Below, piece by piece: positions 8,201 through 17,783 of a DNA stretch of 33,203 nt. How positions within the stretch are numbered: position 1 is the stretch's first letter; every line of letters starts with the position of its first letter. The stretch is from DHVE2 group archaeon. GTDB taxonomy: Archaea; Thermoplasmatota; Thermoplasmata; Thermoplasmatales; Aciduliprofundaceae. The stretch spans positions 1 to 33,203 of the forward strand of contig WAOD01000001.1 in assembly GCA_015521465.1 (NCBI GenBank). The letters are read 5' to 3'. Position numbers and translations under genes: made by a program. Below the pieces are notes generated by a model, which saw only the letters and a list, made by a program, of their open reading frames with translations, was not told the DNA's origin and searched no databases.

Positions 8201-8812
8201 ATGGATTGCTCTAGGTGCAATGAGGCTATTATTCGGGACTTGAAGAGGGCTATTAGGAAGGATAGCCTGAAGGTGGAGATTATTAAAATCATCAAAAAAT
8301 ATGAAAAAGGAGATAATGGGGGAAAAGTCCGCTCAAATTATACACTGAATTCTGGAGAATCATATTATATTCAGGAAGAGAAAGCAAGGACAGTATATAC
8401 TGTTTTTCAGCAGGTCCTGGTGAGAAGATACAGGGGGCTCTGCATAACAAGGACCAACCCAGAAAACATGGCATTTAGCAGCGCATTGAAAAACACTGAA
8501 TTTTACTGGCTAACTACCATGAAGAAGGAAAATTCGGTTTCTCCCGGAGACCTTCACAAATTATTAGCAATAATAAAAGACTTTCTGAAGAAAGAGGGGC
8601 GCGGAGCAATTGTAATTGACGGCGTTAATTCATTAATAGTAAATAATGGCTTTAATTCATTTCTAAAATTCATCCAAACTGCAAAAGATGCTGTTAGCGA
8701 AAAACACGGGATACTTTTAATATCGATAAACATGAAAAGCCTTGATGACAGGGAGAGAGCCATGCTACAAAACGAGTTAAAAGAAATATCAATTAAAAAA
8801 ATAAGAGTTTGA
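8201..8812 (+). CDS. DUF835-domain protein
   Basis: GESYYIQEEKARTVYTVFQQVLVRRYRGLCITRTNPENM...GAIVIDGVNSLIVNNGFNSFLKFIQTAKD...ISINMKSLDDRERAMLQNEL matches the DUF835 pattern; TATA-like box ~25 nt before ATG. Confidence 0.75.
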   Translation: MDCSRCNEAIIRDLKRAIRKDSLKVEIIKIIKKYEKGDNGGKVRSNYTLNSGESYYIQEEKARTVYTVFQQVLVRRYRGLCITRTNPENMAFSSALKNTEFYWLTTMKKENSVSPGDLHKLLAIIKDFLKKEGRGAIVIDGVNSLIVNNGFNSFLKFIQTAKDAVSEKHGILLISINMKSLDDRERAMLQNELKEISIKKIRV

Positions 8813-8852
8813 CAACGAAAAATTTAAATCATTAAAAACGATGGTTTTGCTG

Positions 8853-10214
8853 ATGTCTGTCCCCAAAGAGATTTCAAAATTTCTAAACCGCAGCGGAGTG
8901 GTTCTTTTAATAAGAGGGGAGCCAGGTACCGGCAAAACCAAAATGTCCCTTGAATTGATGAAAAACTACAACATGGCCTATGTTGGAACAAAGAGAACGG
9001 TAGAGGAAATTAAAAGAGAGTACCCATGGATAACTGATGAGATGAAGGGGCACATGTTTGCAATAGACGAAAAATACGATTACAGAGAAACAGACAGATT
9101 CGGCTCTGTGTTTTATCTGATTCCAGAAGCAATACGCAAGGTGCTGAACCTCGTTGAAGATGGAAAGATAAAAGGGATAATCATAGATAGCTGGCACGGG
9201 ATAATTAACGAACTGAACATACTCGCAATGGAGGAAAAGGAGAGGGAGAAAATCTACGACTCATCATCATTTTTCCTGAAAATCATAAGGCTATCTGACA
9301 TGGATGTTAATTTCATCGTGGTAAGGGAGGGAAACGAGGACGATAACCTGTCCTATCTGGCAGATGGAGTGGTAACCGCCTGGAAGAATGTAAAAGAGGG
9401 AAGGCTTTACAGGTGGTTCTCAATAGACAAGCTCAGGGGCGTGGAAATAGAAAAAAATGTGTATTTTTTCACATTGAAGGATAACGAGTTCAACTACCTC
9501 TATTCAAGCAGGTTCAAGCACCCCAAAAAGATATTAGGATACAAGTCAAGCTCAGAAATTCCAGGTAGCACTTATTTCGATGATATATTCACCGTGCGCA
9601 GAAGCAACACCGTAGTGTTTGACTTCGGGGAGCATGTTCCTGTACCCTACAAAGTAGCAAGCTTGATGGGGTTCATCGCGAGTTTCTCATATCACGGCTC
9701 CCGAGTCATAATTATACCCCCTAATGGATTTGACATGAGCGATTTGAAGTACAGCATATATCTTTACAAGCTTGAAAGATATTACAAAAACATAACTTAT
9801 CTCTATGGAGAAGGAGACGTAGAAGAATTTGCAAGGCTCGTTGATTTTTCCAATTCAAAAGAGATAGTTAAAGTAATACACGATGAGATACATGAAAACG
9901 TATCCGAATTTGCACCGTTAATAGTAGTGGGATACGACCGCCTTAACAGTTACATGAGCTCACATGATACTATGAAAACTATGTATCGCCTTAAAGACAC
10001 GGTAAAGGAGTTAGGTGGAGTCACGCTAATTGCAGGCAACATTATGGGTGAAGAAAATAAGAAGTTCAGTTCCAGCATCTCAGACATATACGTGAAATTC
10101 AAAAACATAAATGGAGATGTGGTAATGTACGGAATAAAGCCATGGACAAGGGTTCATCATATAGACATAAAATACGAAGAATATCCAAAATTGATTCCGA
10201 AGGTGATAGTATGA
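8853..10214 (+). CDS. Two-domain KaiC-like protein; second domain appears to lack a P-loop
   Basis: First domain VVLLIRGEPGTGKTKMSLELM with IKGIIIDSWHGII; second domain STYFDDIFTVRRSNTVVFDFGEHVPVPYKVASLMGFIASF retains the RecA-like outline without GxxxxGKT; ATG 8841 also possible. Confidence 0.75.
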   Translation: MSVPKEISKFLNRSGVVLLIRGEPGTGKTKMSLELMKNYNMAYVGTKRTVEEIKREYPWITDEMKGHMFAIDEKYDYRETDRFGSVFYLIPEAIRKVLNLVEDGKIKGIIIDSWHGIINELNILAMEEKEREKIYDSSSFFLKIIRLSDMDVNFIVVREGNEDDNLSYLADGVVTAWKNVKEGRLYRWFSIDKLRGVEIEKNVYFFTLKDNEFNYLYSSRFKHPKKILGYKSSSEIPGSTYFDDIFTVRRSNTVVFDFGEHVPVPYKVASLMGFIASFSYHGSRVIIIPPNGFDMSDLKYSIYLYKLERYYKNITYLYGEGDVEEFARLVDFSNSKEIVKVIHDEIHENVSEFAPLIVVGYDRLNSYMSSHDTMKTMYRLKDTVKELGGVTLIAGNIMGEENKKFSSSISDIYVKFKNINGDVVMYGIKPWTRVHHIDIKYEEYPKLIPKVIV

Positions 10215-10561
10215 AAAACATACTGGTTGTAGACGATTCAGAGATGTTCTATCGTCTGCTTAAAAATGCTATTAAAAATGCAAAGGTAGAATGGGCGCAA
10301 AACGGGGAGGAGGCAATAAAAAAGTACTTGCAAATCAAACCGGAACTGGTGCTGCTTGACCTGATATTGCCCGACCTAAGCGGAATAGAGGTCATAGAAA
10401 AGATAAAAGAAGAGGACAAAGACGCAAGGGTTGTCGTGCTTAGCGGCATAGACAACTACAACGTTGCTGAAGATGCAAAAAGAGCAGGGGCAGTTAAATT
10501 CATCTCCAAGAGTGCAGGCATAAAGTACATAATTGAAGAAATAAACAGGGCAATTGACTAA
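10211..10561 (+). CDS. Stand-alone CheY-like response regulator receiver
   Basis: MKNILVVDDSEMFYRLL...PELVLLDLILPDLSGIEVI...VVVLSGID...GAVKFISKSAG; ATGA overlap with the preceding gene. Confidence 0.92.
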   Translation: MKNILVVDDSEMFYRLLKNAIKNAKVEWAQNGEEAIKKYLQIKPELVLLDLILPDLSGIEVIEKIKEEDKDARVVVLSGIDNYNVAEDAKRAGAVKFISKSAGIKYIIEEINRAID

Positions 10562-12306
10562 AAGTGCTCTGCAGGACATGGGCCCAGACAATCAAGGCAG
10601 TGCACGCATTTGTCCTCGTTTATCACCACCTTATTCTCTTCATCTAATGACAGTGCGTTGACAGGACACCTCCCGAGACATACACCACATCCAACGCACC
10701 CAATTGCCCTAACAACTAAGCTATTAGCTTCTTGTTTAAACTGCCCCCTGATAAAAACGTGTTCATTTTCAACTTTCCAGGTGCCCGGGGGCAAAGCGTT
10801 TAGGAGGTTTACAACTCGTTTAAGGTCGTATTCTCCGCGAACATTCAGCTCAGTCCATATTCCATCTCCAAATTCCACCCTGGGAAACTCCCTTTGTACT
10901 ATCCAACTTCCTGCCCACTTTGGAGGATGCCTCCACCTCCACGCGCTCTCGACCCATTCTTCCGGGATATCGTGTTCTGATGCAAAGCGTTTCAGGTAAG
11001 ATAACCATCGCCCAACACCTACATAATACTTTGCCACAATCTCCAAGTCTGCAATATCAGAAGAGGGGCAAAGATAGCACCCTATTCTCGTCAATCCTCG
11101 CCGGTACCAAACATTAAAAGGGGCATTTTTCCACAGTATGTAGAGCCATACTTCAAGGGATGTCCAGTTCTGAATAGGACTTGCTGAGAGTTGATTGGGC
11201 ACCCACTCATTTTTCCAAATCCTGCCCTTTTTCATTCTCTCCTCACTCTCATATCTTCTCTGTCCAATTAAAGTCAATAGTCCCTCAGGATACTTTTCAA
11301 GTATGTACCTTGTGGTTGGCCCAAGCTTGGTAACCTTGCAACACCACCTGTAATCACGAGCAGGAGGGCCAAAAACATCAAGGCTGTCCCAGAAGGCGTT
11401 ACCTGAGGATATGACGTCTACATCAATACCGTACTTTTTTCCTATATCCCCAACGTAATCCACTGTTTCTGGCAATTCTATACCAGTATCAAGAAAGAAC
11501 ACTCTAAAATTCTCCCCACTTTCCATGGCAAGAAGAAAAGTTGCAAGGGAGTCCTTGCCACCGCTGAAAGAAACTGCAAGAGGAAGAGCATATTTTTTGT
11601 GAGTGGATTTTATGAAATTAACAGCCTCCCTTTCGATATACTTGAGATGCTCAATATTTGCGTCTATTATATCACGAATAGAAGAATCCTGCCCAGGATC
11701 AAAATCTCCATATCCCGAATGCCTTATCTTCACAGCAACCCCTCTCGTAAACTCCCGCATCTCTTCCGTGCTCATCTTTGCAATACCCACCGCAAAAACC
11801 TTACCGTTTCTATCTTTAACTATAACTTCATCTCCATTAAATATGCCATCGCTTGCGCTCACAACACCAGGAACCATTAGATTCTTTCCAGAAAGCACAG
11901 GATTTATAGCGCCATCATCTGCAACAACCACGTTTTTCTTGGCACACTTACCCAACAGATAAGCCCCAGGCATCCTCAATGAAACTCTGTACATTCTATC
12001 CTGCACGTCGTATCTAAGAGTACATATTACCTTTCCTGCGATAATTACCTCATCCATTCTATCCCTGTGAGGGACCCTATTAAAAAGTATCACGTTCCTG
12101 TTAATTTCACACCCAAAATCTCGACGCAGAACGTTGTTCAATATCTCAATATCACCCTCATACCCTATCCTAACCTCTCCAGGCGGAGTTATGGAAACTT
12201 TCCGACCTGTTGAACCGCATTTACTACACTTATCTCCGATAAGGGGTACATTGCAGGTATCGCACCATTTCAATCGCAACTTTCCGAGATATACGGGTTT
12301 ACCCAT
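10558..12306 (-). CDS. Phosphoadenosine phosphosulfate reductase-family protein with N-terminal Zn ribbon and C-terminal 4Fe-4S ferredoxin domain
   Basis: CDTCNVPLIGDKCSKCG; AVSFSGGKDSLATFLLAM (PP-loop); CVGCGVCLGRCPVNAL...CVHCLDCLGPCP. Confidence 0.88.
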   Translation of the reverse strand: MGKPVYLGKLRLKWCDTCNVPLIGDKCSKCGSTGRKVSITPPGEVRIGYEGDIEILNNVLRRDFGCEINRNVILFNRVPHRDRMDEVIIAGKVICTLRYDVQDRMYRVSLRMPGAYLLGKCAKKNVVVADDGAINPVLSGKNLMVPGVVSASDGIFNGDEVIVKDRNGKVFAVGIAKMSTEEMREFTRGVAVKIRHSGYGDFDPGQDSSIRDIIDANIEHLKYIEREAVNFIKSTHKKYALPLAVSFSGGKDSLATFLLAMESGENFRVFFLDTGIELPETVDYVGDIGKKYGIDVDVISSGNAFWDSLDVFGPPARDYRWCCKVTKLGPTTRYILEKYPEGLLTLIGQRRYESEERMKKGRIWKNEWVPNQLSASPIQNWTSLEVWLYILWKNAPFNVWYRRGLTRIGCYLCPSSDIADLEIVAKYYVGVGRWLSYLKRFASEHDIPEEWVESAWRWRHPPKWAGSWIVQREFPRVEFGDGIWTELNVRGEYDLKRVVNLLNALPPGTWKVENEHVFIRGQFKQEANSLVVRAIGCVGCGVCLGRCPVNALSLDEENKVVINEDKCVHCLDCLGPCPAEHF

Positions 12307-12342
12307 GTTCCCGAATAAGATTTTATATTACAAAAACACTTC

Positions 12343-14865
12343 CTACACAAACACACCATTAAGATTCATCTTGGACTGAGCAGCTCTCACCGCTTCCTCA
12401 AAATAATCAATATTGACATCTCCGTACTTTGAGAGTTCTCGTATTGCCTCTTTGCCGGCGTGATACACCAATCTGCAATCTTCAATATTCGTACCCAATT
12501 CCGTAGCAGATACAAAATAATCCCTGGCAACAGATACATTACCCTGCGCGGCATAGAGACTGCCAAGAGCAACAAGAACATATCCCTCGCTTTTCTTTAA
12601 ACCAAGACGCCTATATATTGATAGGGAATCTTTCAAATTTTTTTCACCTTCACTGTATTTCTCCCTGAAAACATACCATACTCCAAGCGATTGTAGAGCC
12701 TGTGCCTCCATGTATTTAGAACATATCCTCCCGCTGAGACTCTTTGCCTTTTTAAAGTACTCCTCAGCTCTGCTGTCCATTTTCATATAATACGCATATC
12801 CTATGTTAAGGATAGTTTTGATAAGCCCCACCATATCTCCCTTATTTTCCATTATGTTCTTAGCTTTTTCAGCATAAAACAGAGATTTCTCATAATCCCC
12901 CATGTGCCTATACACAATGGATAAACCGTTGTAAATGTATCCCATCATCCCGTAATCGCCTATCAACTCCACAATATACTTTGCATTCAGGAGATTCTCT
13001 TCGGCACCCTCGTAATTGCAACGCTCTGACATTATATTGCTCAAATAATAATACGCCATAATCAGATCTTTCTTACTCACTGAATAAACATGACGGGAAA
13101 TGACAGAAACAAGATTGCGCTCTGCAACTTCCAGCTCACCTCTTTTTATCAATATTCCAGATAACTTGACTATCACCCTGGAATTGTATCTCAAATCCTC
13201 ACCCTCAGATTCTTTCATTGCAATTTCATATTCTCCTATCCCTTCATCCCACCTACCCTCAACAATATAGGTATCACCGATTATTCCGTGCATAACCCAT
13301 GGCTTTGCATATTCATCAGTACCGTTTCTAAGTATTTCTTGGGCAAGTTTTCTTATCAACCCGGGATTTCTGTAAAGGTATTTCTCATAATTCTCATCTA
13401 AAATTATGCTCGCACGAATGAGTTTTCCAGCGTGTATAAAGTGATATATTGCTTCAATAGTGTTCCCATTATCTTCAAAATAATTTGCAGCTAACTCGTG
13501 GTATTTCTTCATATCCTGAGCATTCATCTCTTCAATAACGTGTTCTTTCACAATGTCATGCAGCTTTACTTTAGAATCTTCAAGCTCCTGGACCAAATTT
13601 TTTGATATCAAAGAATACAAAATATGGTACTCAACACCGCCAACCAAAAGCGCTTTTAGCTTAACTGGCTTATTGAACACGCTTAAAAATTTCAAAGCTT
13701 CCCACTCCTCAGAGGAAACTTCAAAAAGAGAGTCGCTTGAATAAGCATTAAAACCGTGTTGCGCAGAAACGGTCAAAAGCAGTGTATTTCCCCCAAATTT
13801 TCTGTAAAGATTAACTGCATCTTCATATTTCATCCCCCTGTCTTCCAAAAGACGATAAGAGGTCTCCCTGTCCAGCGGTGACAGATGAATTTCCGTAAAG
13901 TTACCCGCGTCCAACAATGTTAAAACAGGAGGAATGCCTGTACCCATAATAACAAACTTGCAGTTATTCAAAATACCCGTATCTATGAAGTTTTTTAAGA
14001 ATTTCAAAACTTCTTTAGAAGCATCTTGCACATCATCAAAAACAAATACAAGATTATTAAGTATACTCATCAAAATTAACATCACACCCTTCAAATTATC
14101 TTCGAAAATTTCAAATCTACCGCGATTGTTAAGGTATCTTTCCAGATGCGGACGCCCCGTGGTGGACAAAAACGAAGAAATAGTATTCAAAAAATCCAGA
14201 ACTCCACCGTAATTTCTTAAACTAACAAAAAATACATCCATCCGGGTTAACCTTTTCTTCACGTAATGAACCATCAGGGAAGTTTTGCCCATTCCTGAAT
14301 TTCCTGTCAAAAACAGTACTTTTTTAGAGCCTCGAAAAAACTCATCGATCGCATTCAGCTCTCTATCCCTTCCATAAAGATTAGAAACAACCAGATTCTC
14401 TTCAAGGTAATGAAAACTGCGGATACGTTTTCTAACCACAGATATTATATCAAGCTTCCTGTTTTTATCAACGTTCAAAGCAGCGGTTTCAAAATCCAGA
14501 CCGAAGCGCTTTGTAATTTCACCAAGGGGTATTTCCACTTCCTTTCCAGGCGAAAGAACCACGTGAATCTTCATATTTTTTAACCTAACTTTTATTTTCT
14601 TTGCCTCTACAATTCCTTTTGGAGTGAGATAATACACATTTCTCCTGTTTTTCAAATTTGCAACGCGTGCCTTTTTGAGTCCTACTATTCCTTCATTCAG
14701 AAGTATTTTCAACTCCCTGGGAACATTGTTTCTACCTATACCTATCCCCTCTGCTATGCCTTCCTGAGTTATTCCATAAGGGGCATTATAATAATTTATA
14801 TCACTTGAGTACGAGTATAGGTGGAGTAGTATACGTTCCCTATTTGACAAATAGTGTCTTACCAT
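12343..14865 (-). CDS. Winged-HTH/STAND-type ATPase/TPR transcriptional regulator
   Basis: HTH N-terminus ITQEGIAEGIGIGRNNVPRELKILLNEGIVGL; GNSGMGKTSLMVHYV; LVFVFDDVQDA; C-terminal TPR-like helices. Confidence 0.82.
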   Translation of the reverse strand: MVRHYLSNRERILLHLYSYSSDINYYNAPYGITQEGIAEGIGIGRNNVPRELKILLNEGIVGLKKARVANLKNRRNVYYLTPKGIVEAKKIKVRLKNMKIHVVLSPGKEVEIPLGEITKRFGLDFETAALNVDKNRKLDIISVVRKRIRSFHYLEENLVVSNLYGRDRELNAIDEFFRGSKKVLFLTGNSGMGKTSLMVHYVKKRLTRMDVFFVSLRNYGGVLDFLNTISSFLSTTGRPHLERYLNNRGRFEIFEDNLKGVMLILMSILNNLVFVFDDVQDASKEVLKFLKNFIDTGILNNCKFVIMGTGIPPVLTLLDAGNFTEIHLSPLDRETSYRLLEDRGMKYEDAVNLYRKFGGNTLLLTVSAQHGFNAYSSDSLFEVSSEEWEALKFLSVFNKPVKLKALLVGGVEYHILYSLISKNLVQELEDSKVKLHDIVKEHVIEEMNAQDMKKYHELAANYFEDNGNTIEAIYHFIHAGKLIRASIILDENYEKYLYRNPGLIRKLAQEILRNGTDEYAKPWVMHGIIGDTYIVEGRWDEGIGEYEIAMKESEGEDLRYNSRVIVKLSGILIKRGELEVAERNLVSVISRHVYSVSKKDLIMAYYYLSNIMSERCNYEGAEENLLNAKYIVELIGDYGMMGYIYNGLSIVYRHMGDYEKSLFYAEKAKNIMENKGDMVGLIKTILNIGYAYYMKMDSRAEEYFKKAKSLSGRICSKYMEAQALQSLGVWYVFREKYSEGEKNLKDSLSIYRRLGLKKSEGYVLVALGSLYAAQGNVSVARDYFVSATELGTNIEDCRLVYHAGKEAIRELSKYGDVNIDYFEEAVRAAQSKMNLNGVFV

Positions 14866-14956
14866 AATTGGATAACATATTATAATAGCACCTATTTAAC
14901 TCTTGCGAGTATATACAACCGGAAAAGATTAATTATTGATAATCACATGCCTTGCT

Positions 14957-16186
14957 ATGCCCACGATAGTAGAGAAAATATTCGAAAAACACACCAGGGA
15001 AAAAGTTGAACCGGGAAAAATAGTGTGGTTGGAGTTAGATGTAATAACCGCAAGAGAATTTGGAGGCCCTAACGTGGTGAAAAACATATTAGATGAATTC
15101 GGAGAACCGAAAGTAGCAAAGAAAGATTCAACATTCTTTACATTTGATTTAAGCGTACCTGCAAAAACGCTCAAGTATGCCCTTGCTCAGGACAGGTGCA
15201 GAAAATTCGCCAAGGAAGCAGGCATAAAGGTATTTGATGTTAACGGGGGAATAGGAACCCACGTGTTAATAGACCAAGGGGTTGTGAAACCAGGAATTAC
15301 AGCAGTAGGTACTGATTCACATTACAACATACTGGGCGCTGTGGGCGCTTTTGGCCAAGGTATGGGCGACAAAGACATAGCCTTTGCTTTCGTTACTGGA
15401 AAAACGTGGTTTGAAGTGCCAGAAACAATGAAAGTTACAGTGGAGGGAAAGTACAAGTGGCCCACCGTTGCAAGGGACTTAACCTTTGCGGTCATGAGAG
15501 AACTGGGACCGAGCGGTGCGCTTGGGAAGGCAATAGAATACGAGGGAAATGCAATTAGTGACCTCTCAATAGATGGAAGAATTACCCTTGCATCTCAAAC
15601 CACAGAAATGGGCGGGATAATAGGATTCCCACCAATGGACAGCACCCTTGTTAAGTTTTACAAAGACAGAGGCGTGGATTTCAAGCCAATAACCGCAGAC
15701 AAAGATGCTGAATACGTTGAGAAAATAAACATTAATGTTGATAACTTAGAACCACTGATGGCAGCACCACCAAATCCTTGCAATGTAAAACCCGTGAGCG
15801 AGTATGATGGATTGGAAATTGATGGCGCGTTCATAGGCTCATGCACAAACGGGCGGTACGAAGATCTGGTGGCTGCTGCAAAGGTGTTGAAAGGTAAAAA
15901 GGTAAAAGTGCCGCTCACAATCACACCTACGACCCGGGAAGTATGGAAGAGAATAATAGCTGAGGGAATATGGGAAATATTCGCCGAGGCGGGAGCAGTA
16001 CTTACAAACCCCGGATGCGGCGGTTGCGCCGAGGGCATGCCCGGATTAATTGGAGAGGAAACATATCTGAGCACAACAAACAGGAATTACCCTGGAAAAC
16101 AAGGTCCTGGCAAGCTGTACCTTGTATCACCCGTGGTGGCGGCAGCTAGTGCTATAGAAGGAAAAGTAACGGTGCCGAAGGCATAA
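14957..16186 (+). CDS. leuC: 3-isopropylmalate/homoaconitate dehydratase large subunit family
   Basis: MPTIVEKIFEKHTREKVEPGKIV; GTDSHYNILGAVGAFGQGMGDKD; FIGSCTNGRYEDL; NPGCGGCAEGMPG (4Fe-4S aconitase-family motifs). Confidence 0.9.
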   Translation: MPTIVEKIFEKHTREKVEPGKIVWLELDVITAREFGGPNVVKNILDEFGEPKVAKKDSTFFTFDLSVPAKTLKYALAQDRCRKFAKEAGIKVFDVNGGIGTHVLIDQGVVKPGITAVGTDSHYNILGAVGAFGQGMGDKDIAFAFVTGKTWFEVPETMKVTVEGKYKWPTVARDLTFAVMRELGPSGALGKAIEYEGNAISDLSIDGRITLASQTTEMGGIIGFPPMDSTLVKFYKDRGVDFKPITADKDAEYVEKININVDNLEPLMAAPPNPCNVKPVSEYDGLEIDGAFIGSCTNGRYEDLVAAAKVLKGKKVKVPLTITPTTREVWKRIIAEGIWEIFAEAGAVLTNPGCGGCAEGMPGLIGEETYLSTTNRNYPGKQGPGKLYLVSPVVAAASAIEGKVTVPKA

Positions 16187-16248
16187 TAACTTCTTTTCAT
16201 TTTATTTATTGCTCATTACTTCTTTAAACTTCTACCAAAAGTGCCCCT

Positions 16249-17241
16249 TTATATAGATAATAACACATCCCTTAAAGCATTCATATTTGCATTAGTCTTT
16301 ATGCCCTGCTGCGAGAAATGAGTGCGGTAAGCTTCATAACCCATATCTCTCAAAGAGGTTATTATACATGATAGGGGCGGCTGAGGGATTTTCAGGGAGG
16401 AACACAATTTAGGAATTTCATAGCAAAGGAAAAATTTCTCGTTTTTCCACAGAGAAAGCATCTTCTCAAATTCTAACTTGGATGGAATTTCAGGTACAGT
16501 GGCAGCACGCAAAAAATCAAAATCGTGAAGCTCTCCAATCCATAAAGGACCCCCTATTTCTGTAATTTTAACATCATTCAAGGTTTTTTTAGCGGCAGAC
16601 GAGCCTCGAATTATTTTAACGTAAACCCTATAGGCATGTTTTCTCCAGAAGCTTAATATTGGTTTAATTCCCAAATCAAACCGTGCAGCCATGCGCGCCA
16701 TGTACCCGAGGAGAACGCGGATACCAATTTCATGTAAGCACTCATTTCCATCAATCTTGGCAAGGTACCTTCTCACTATCCTTCCATTTCTTCCAGAGAG
16801 AGTTGCAGTATCTGTGGCACTAACTCCAAGGTACCTGGCGCTTTGCAGGGCAATGTCCAAAAAAGGCACGGGAGAGCCAAAAGGGTCTATGTCCACGTAA
16901 TCAAATCGCTCTTCAGCAAGTAACGAATTCGCATTTCTGTTGGTTACCCTTGCATTAACCCTGTTCAAGAGCAGGTTTTTGCGAATTAACTCCACGGCAC
17001 GAGAATCTACATCGTTTATTGTAACATCAATTCCCACCTCTTTTATTATGCGTATGCCCCTCACACCCGTGGCTCCAAGAGCATCCGCTGCATTTCTCAC
17101 TCGCAAATTGCTAAGAACAAATATGCTTGAATCTCTATTGAACACCATCTCCCTGTTATAAAAAACACCCTGTATCTTTCCAGGGCCTCGCTCGTTAACA
17201 TGCTCAACGTAAATCCTTGCACTACCCTCTTCAACTATCAA
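16249..17241 (-). CDS. trm1: tRNA (guanine26-N2)-dimethyltransferase Trm1
   Basis: DALGATGVRGIRIIKEVG...DIDPFGSPVPFLDIALQSARYLGVSATDTATLSG. Confidence 0.93.
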   Translation of the reverse strand: MIVEEGSARIYVEHVNERGPGKIQGVFYNREMVFNRDSSIFVLSNLRVRNAADALGATGVRGIRIIKEVGIDVTINDVDSRAVELIRKNLLLNRVNARVTNRNANSLLAEERFDYVDIDPFGSPVPFLDIALQSARYLGVSATDTATLSGRNGRIVRRYLAKIDGNECLHEIGIRVLLGYMARMAARFDLGIKPILSFWRKHAYRVYVKIIRGSSAAKKTLNDVKITEIGGPLWIGELHDFDFLRAATVPEIPSKLEFEKMLSLWKNEKFFLCYEIPKLCSSLKIPQPPLSCIITSLRDMGYEAYRTHFSQQGIKTNANMNALRDVLLSI

Positions 17242-17783
17242 AGCTGCTCCCCTTTTATTAACTTAACCATTTTAAAAGGCAAGAGATTCCTGTTCAGCGG
17301 AGTTACTTCTAACATTCTCATATCATCCCTGCGGCGTATTTCCTGAAGAAGTGGATTACGGGATTTTTTGTGAAGAGTAATGATCATGTGCTTGTCCATA
17401 TCCAATATTTCCCTGACAACAGACACAAATCTCTTACTTACAACTTCCATCTTGCCAACTTCGTCCACTATGATTATATCAGCAGTGTTTATAGCATCTT
17501 CCAATGCCTTGACACCAACACGATCCAGAACATCCACATTTATGCCATAAGGGCCAACTTTATAGCGAGATTCAAAATCTTTATGCGCAAAAATCTCCTT
17601 GTTTTTGGTTGCCCAGTCCATAACATAAAATCCAACTCTCCTGTTTCCTTCCTTGAGCTCCTCAGTAATCATGCCCCCTACCTTGAATCCTTCCTCTTCA
17701 AGCATCTGAACCGTTCTAATAAGCGTTGTTGTCTTTCCCACGCCGGGAAGCCCACTTAAACCGATTTTTACGTACATACTCAC
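17238..17783 (-). CDS. THEP1-type nucleoside-triphosphatase
   Basis: KIGLSGLPGVGKTTTLIRTV; GGMITEELKEGNRRVGFYVMD; IIIVDEVGKMEVVSKRF. Confidence 0.92.
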   Translation of the reverse strand: MSMYVKIGLSGLPGVGKTTTLIRTVQMLEEEGFKVGGMITEELKEGNRRVGFYVMDWATKNKEIFAHKDFESRYKVGPYGINVDVLDRVGVKALEDAINTADIIIVDEVGKMEVVSKRFVSVVREILDMDKHMIITLHKKSRNPLLQEIRRRDDMRMLEVTPLNRNLLPFKMVKLIKGEQL

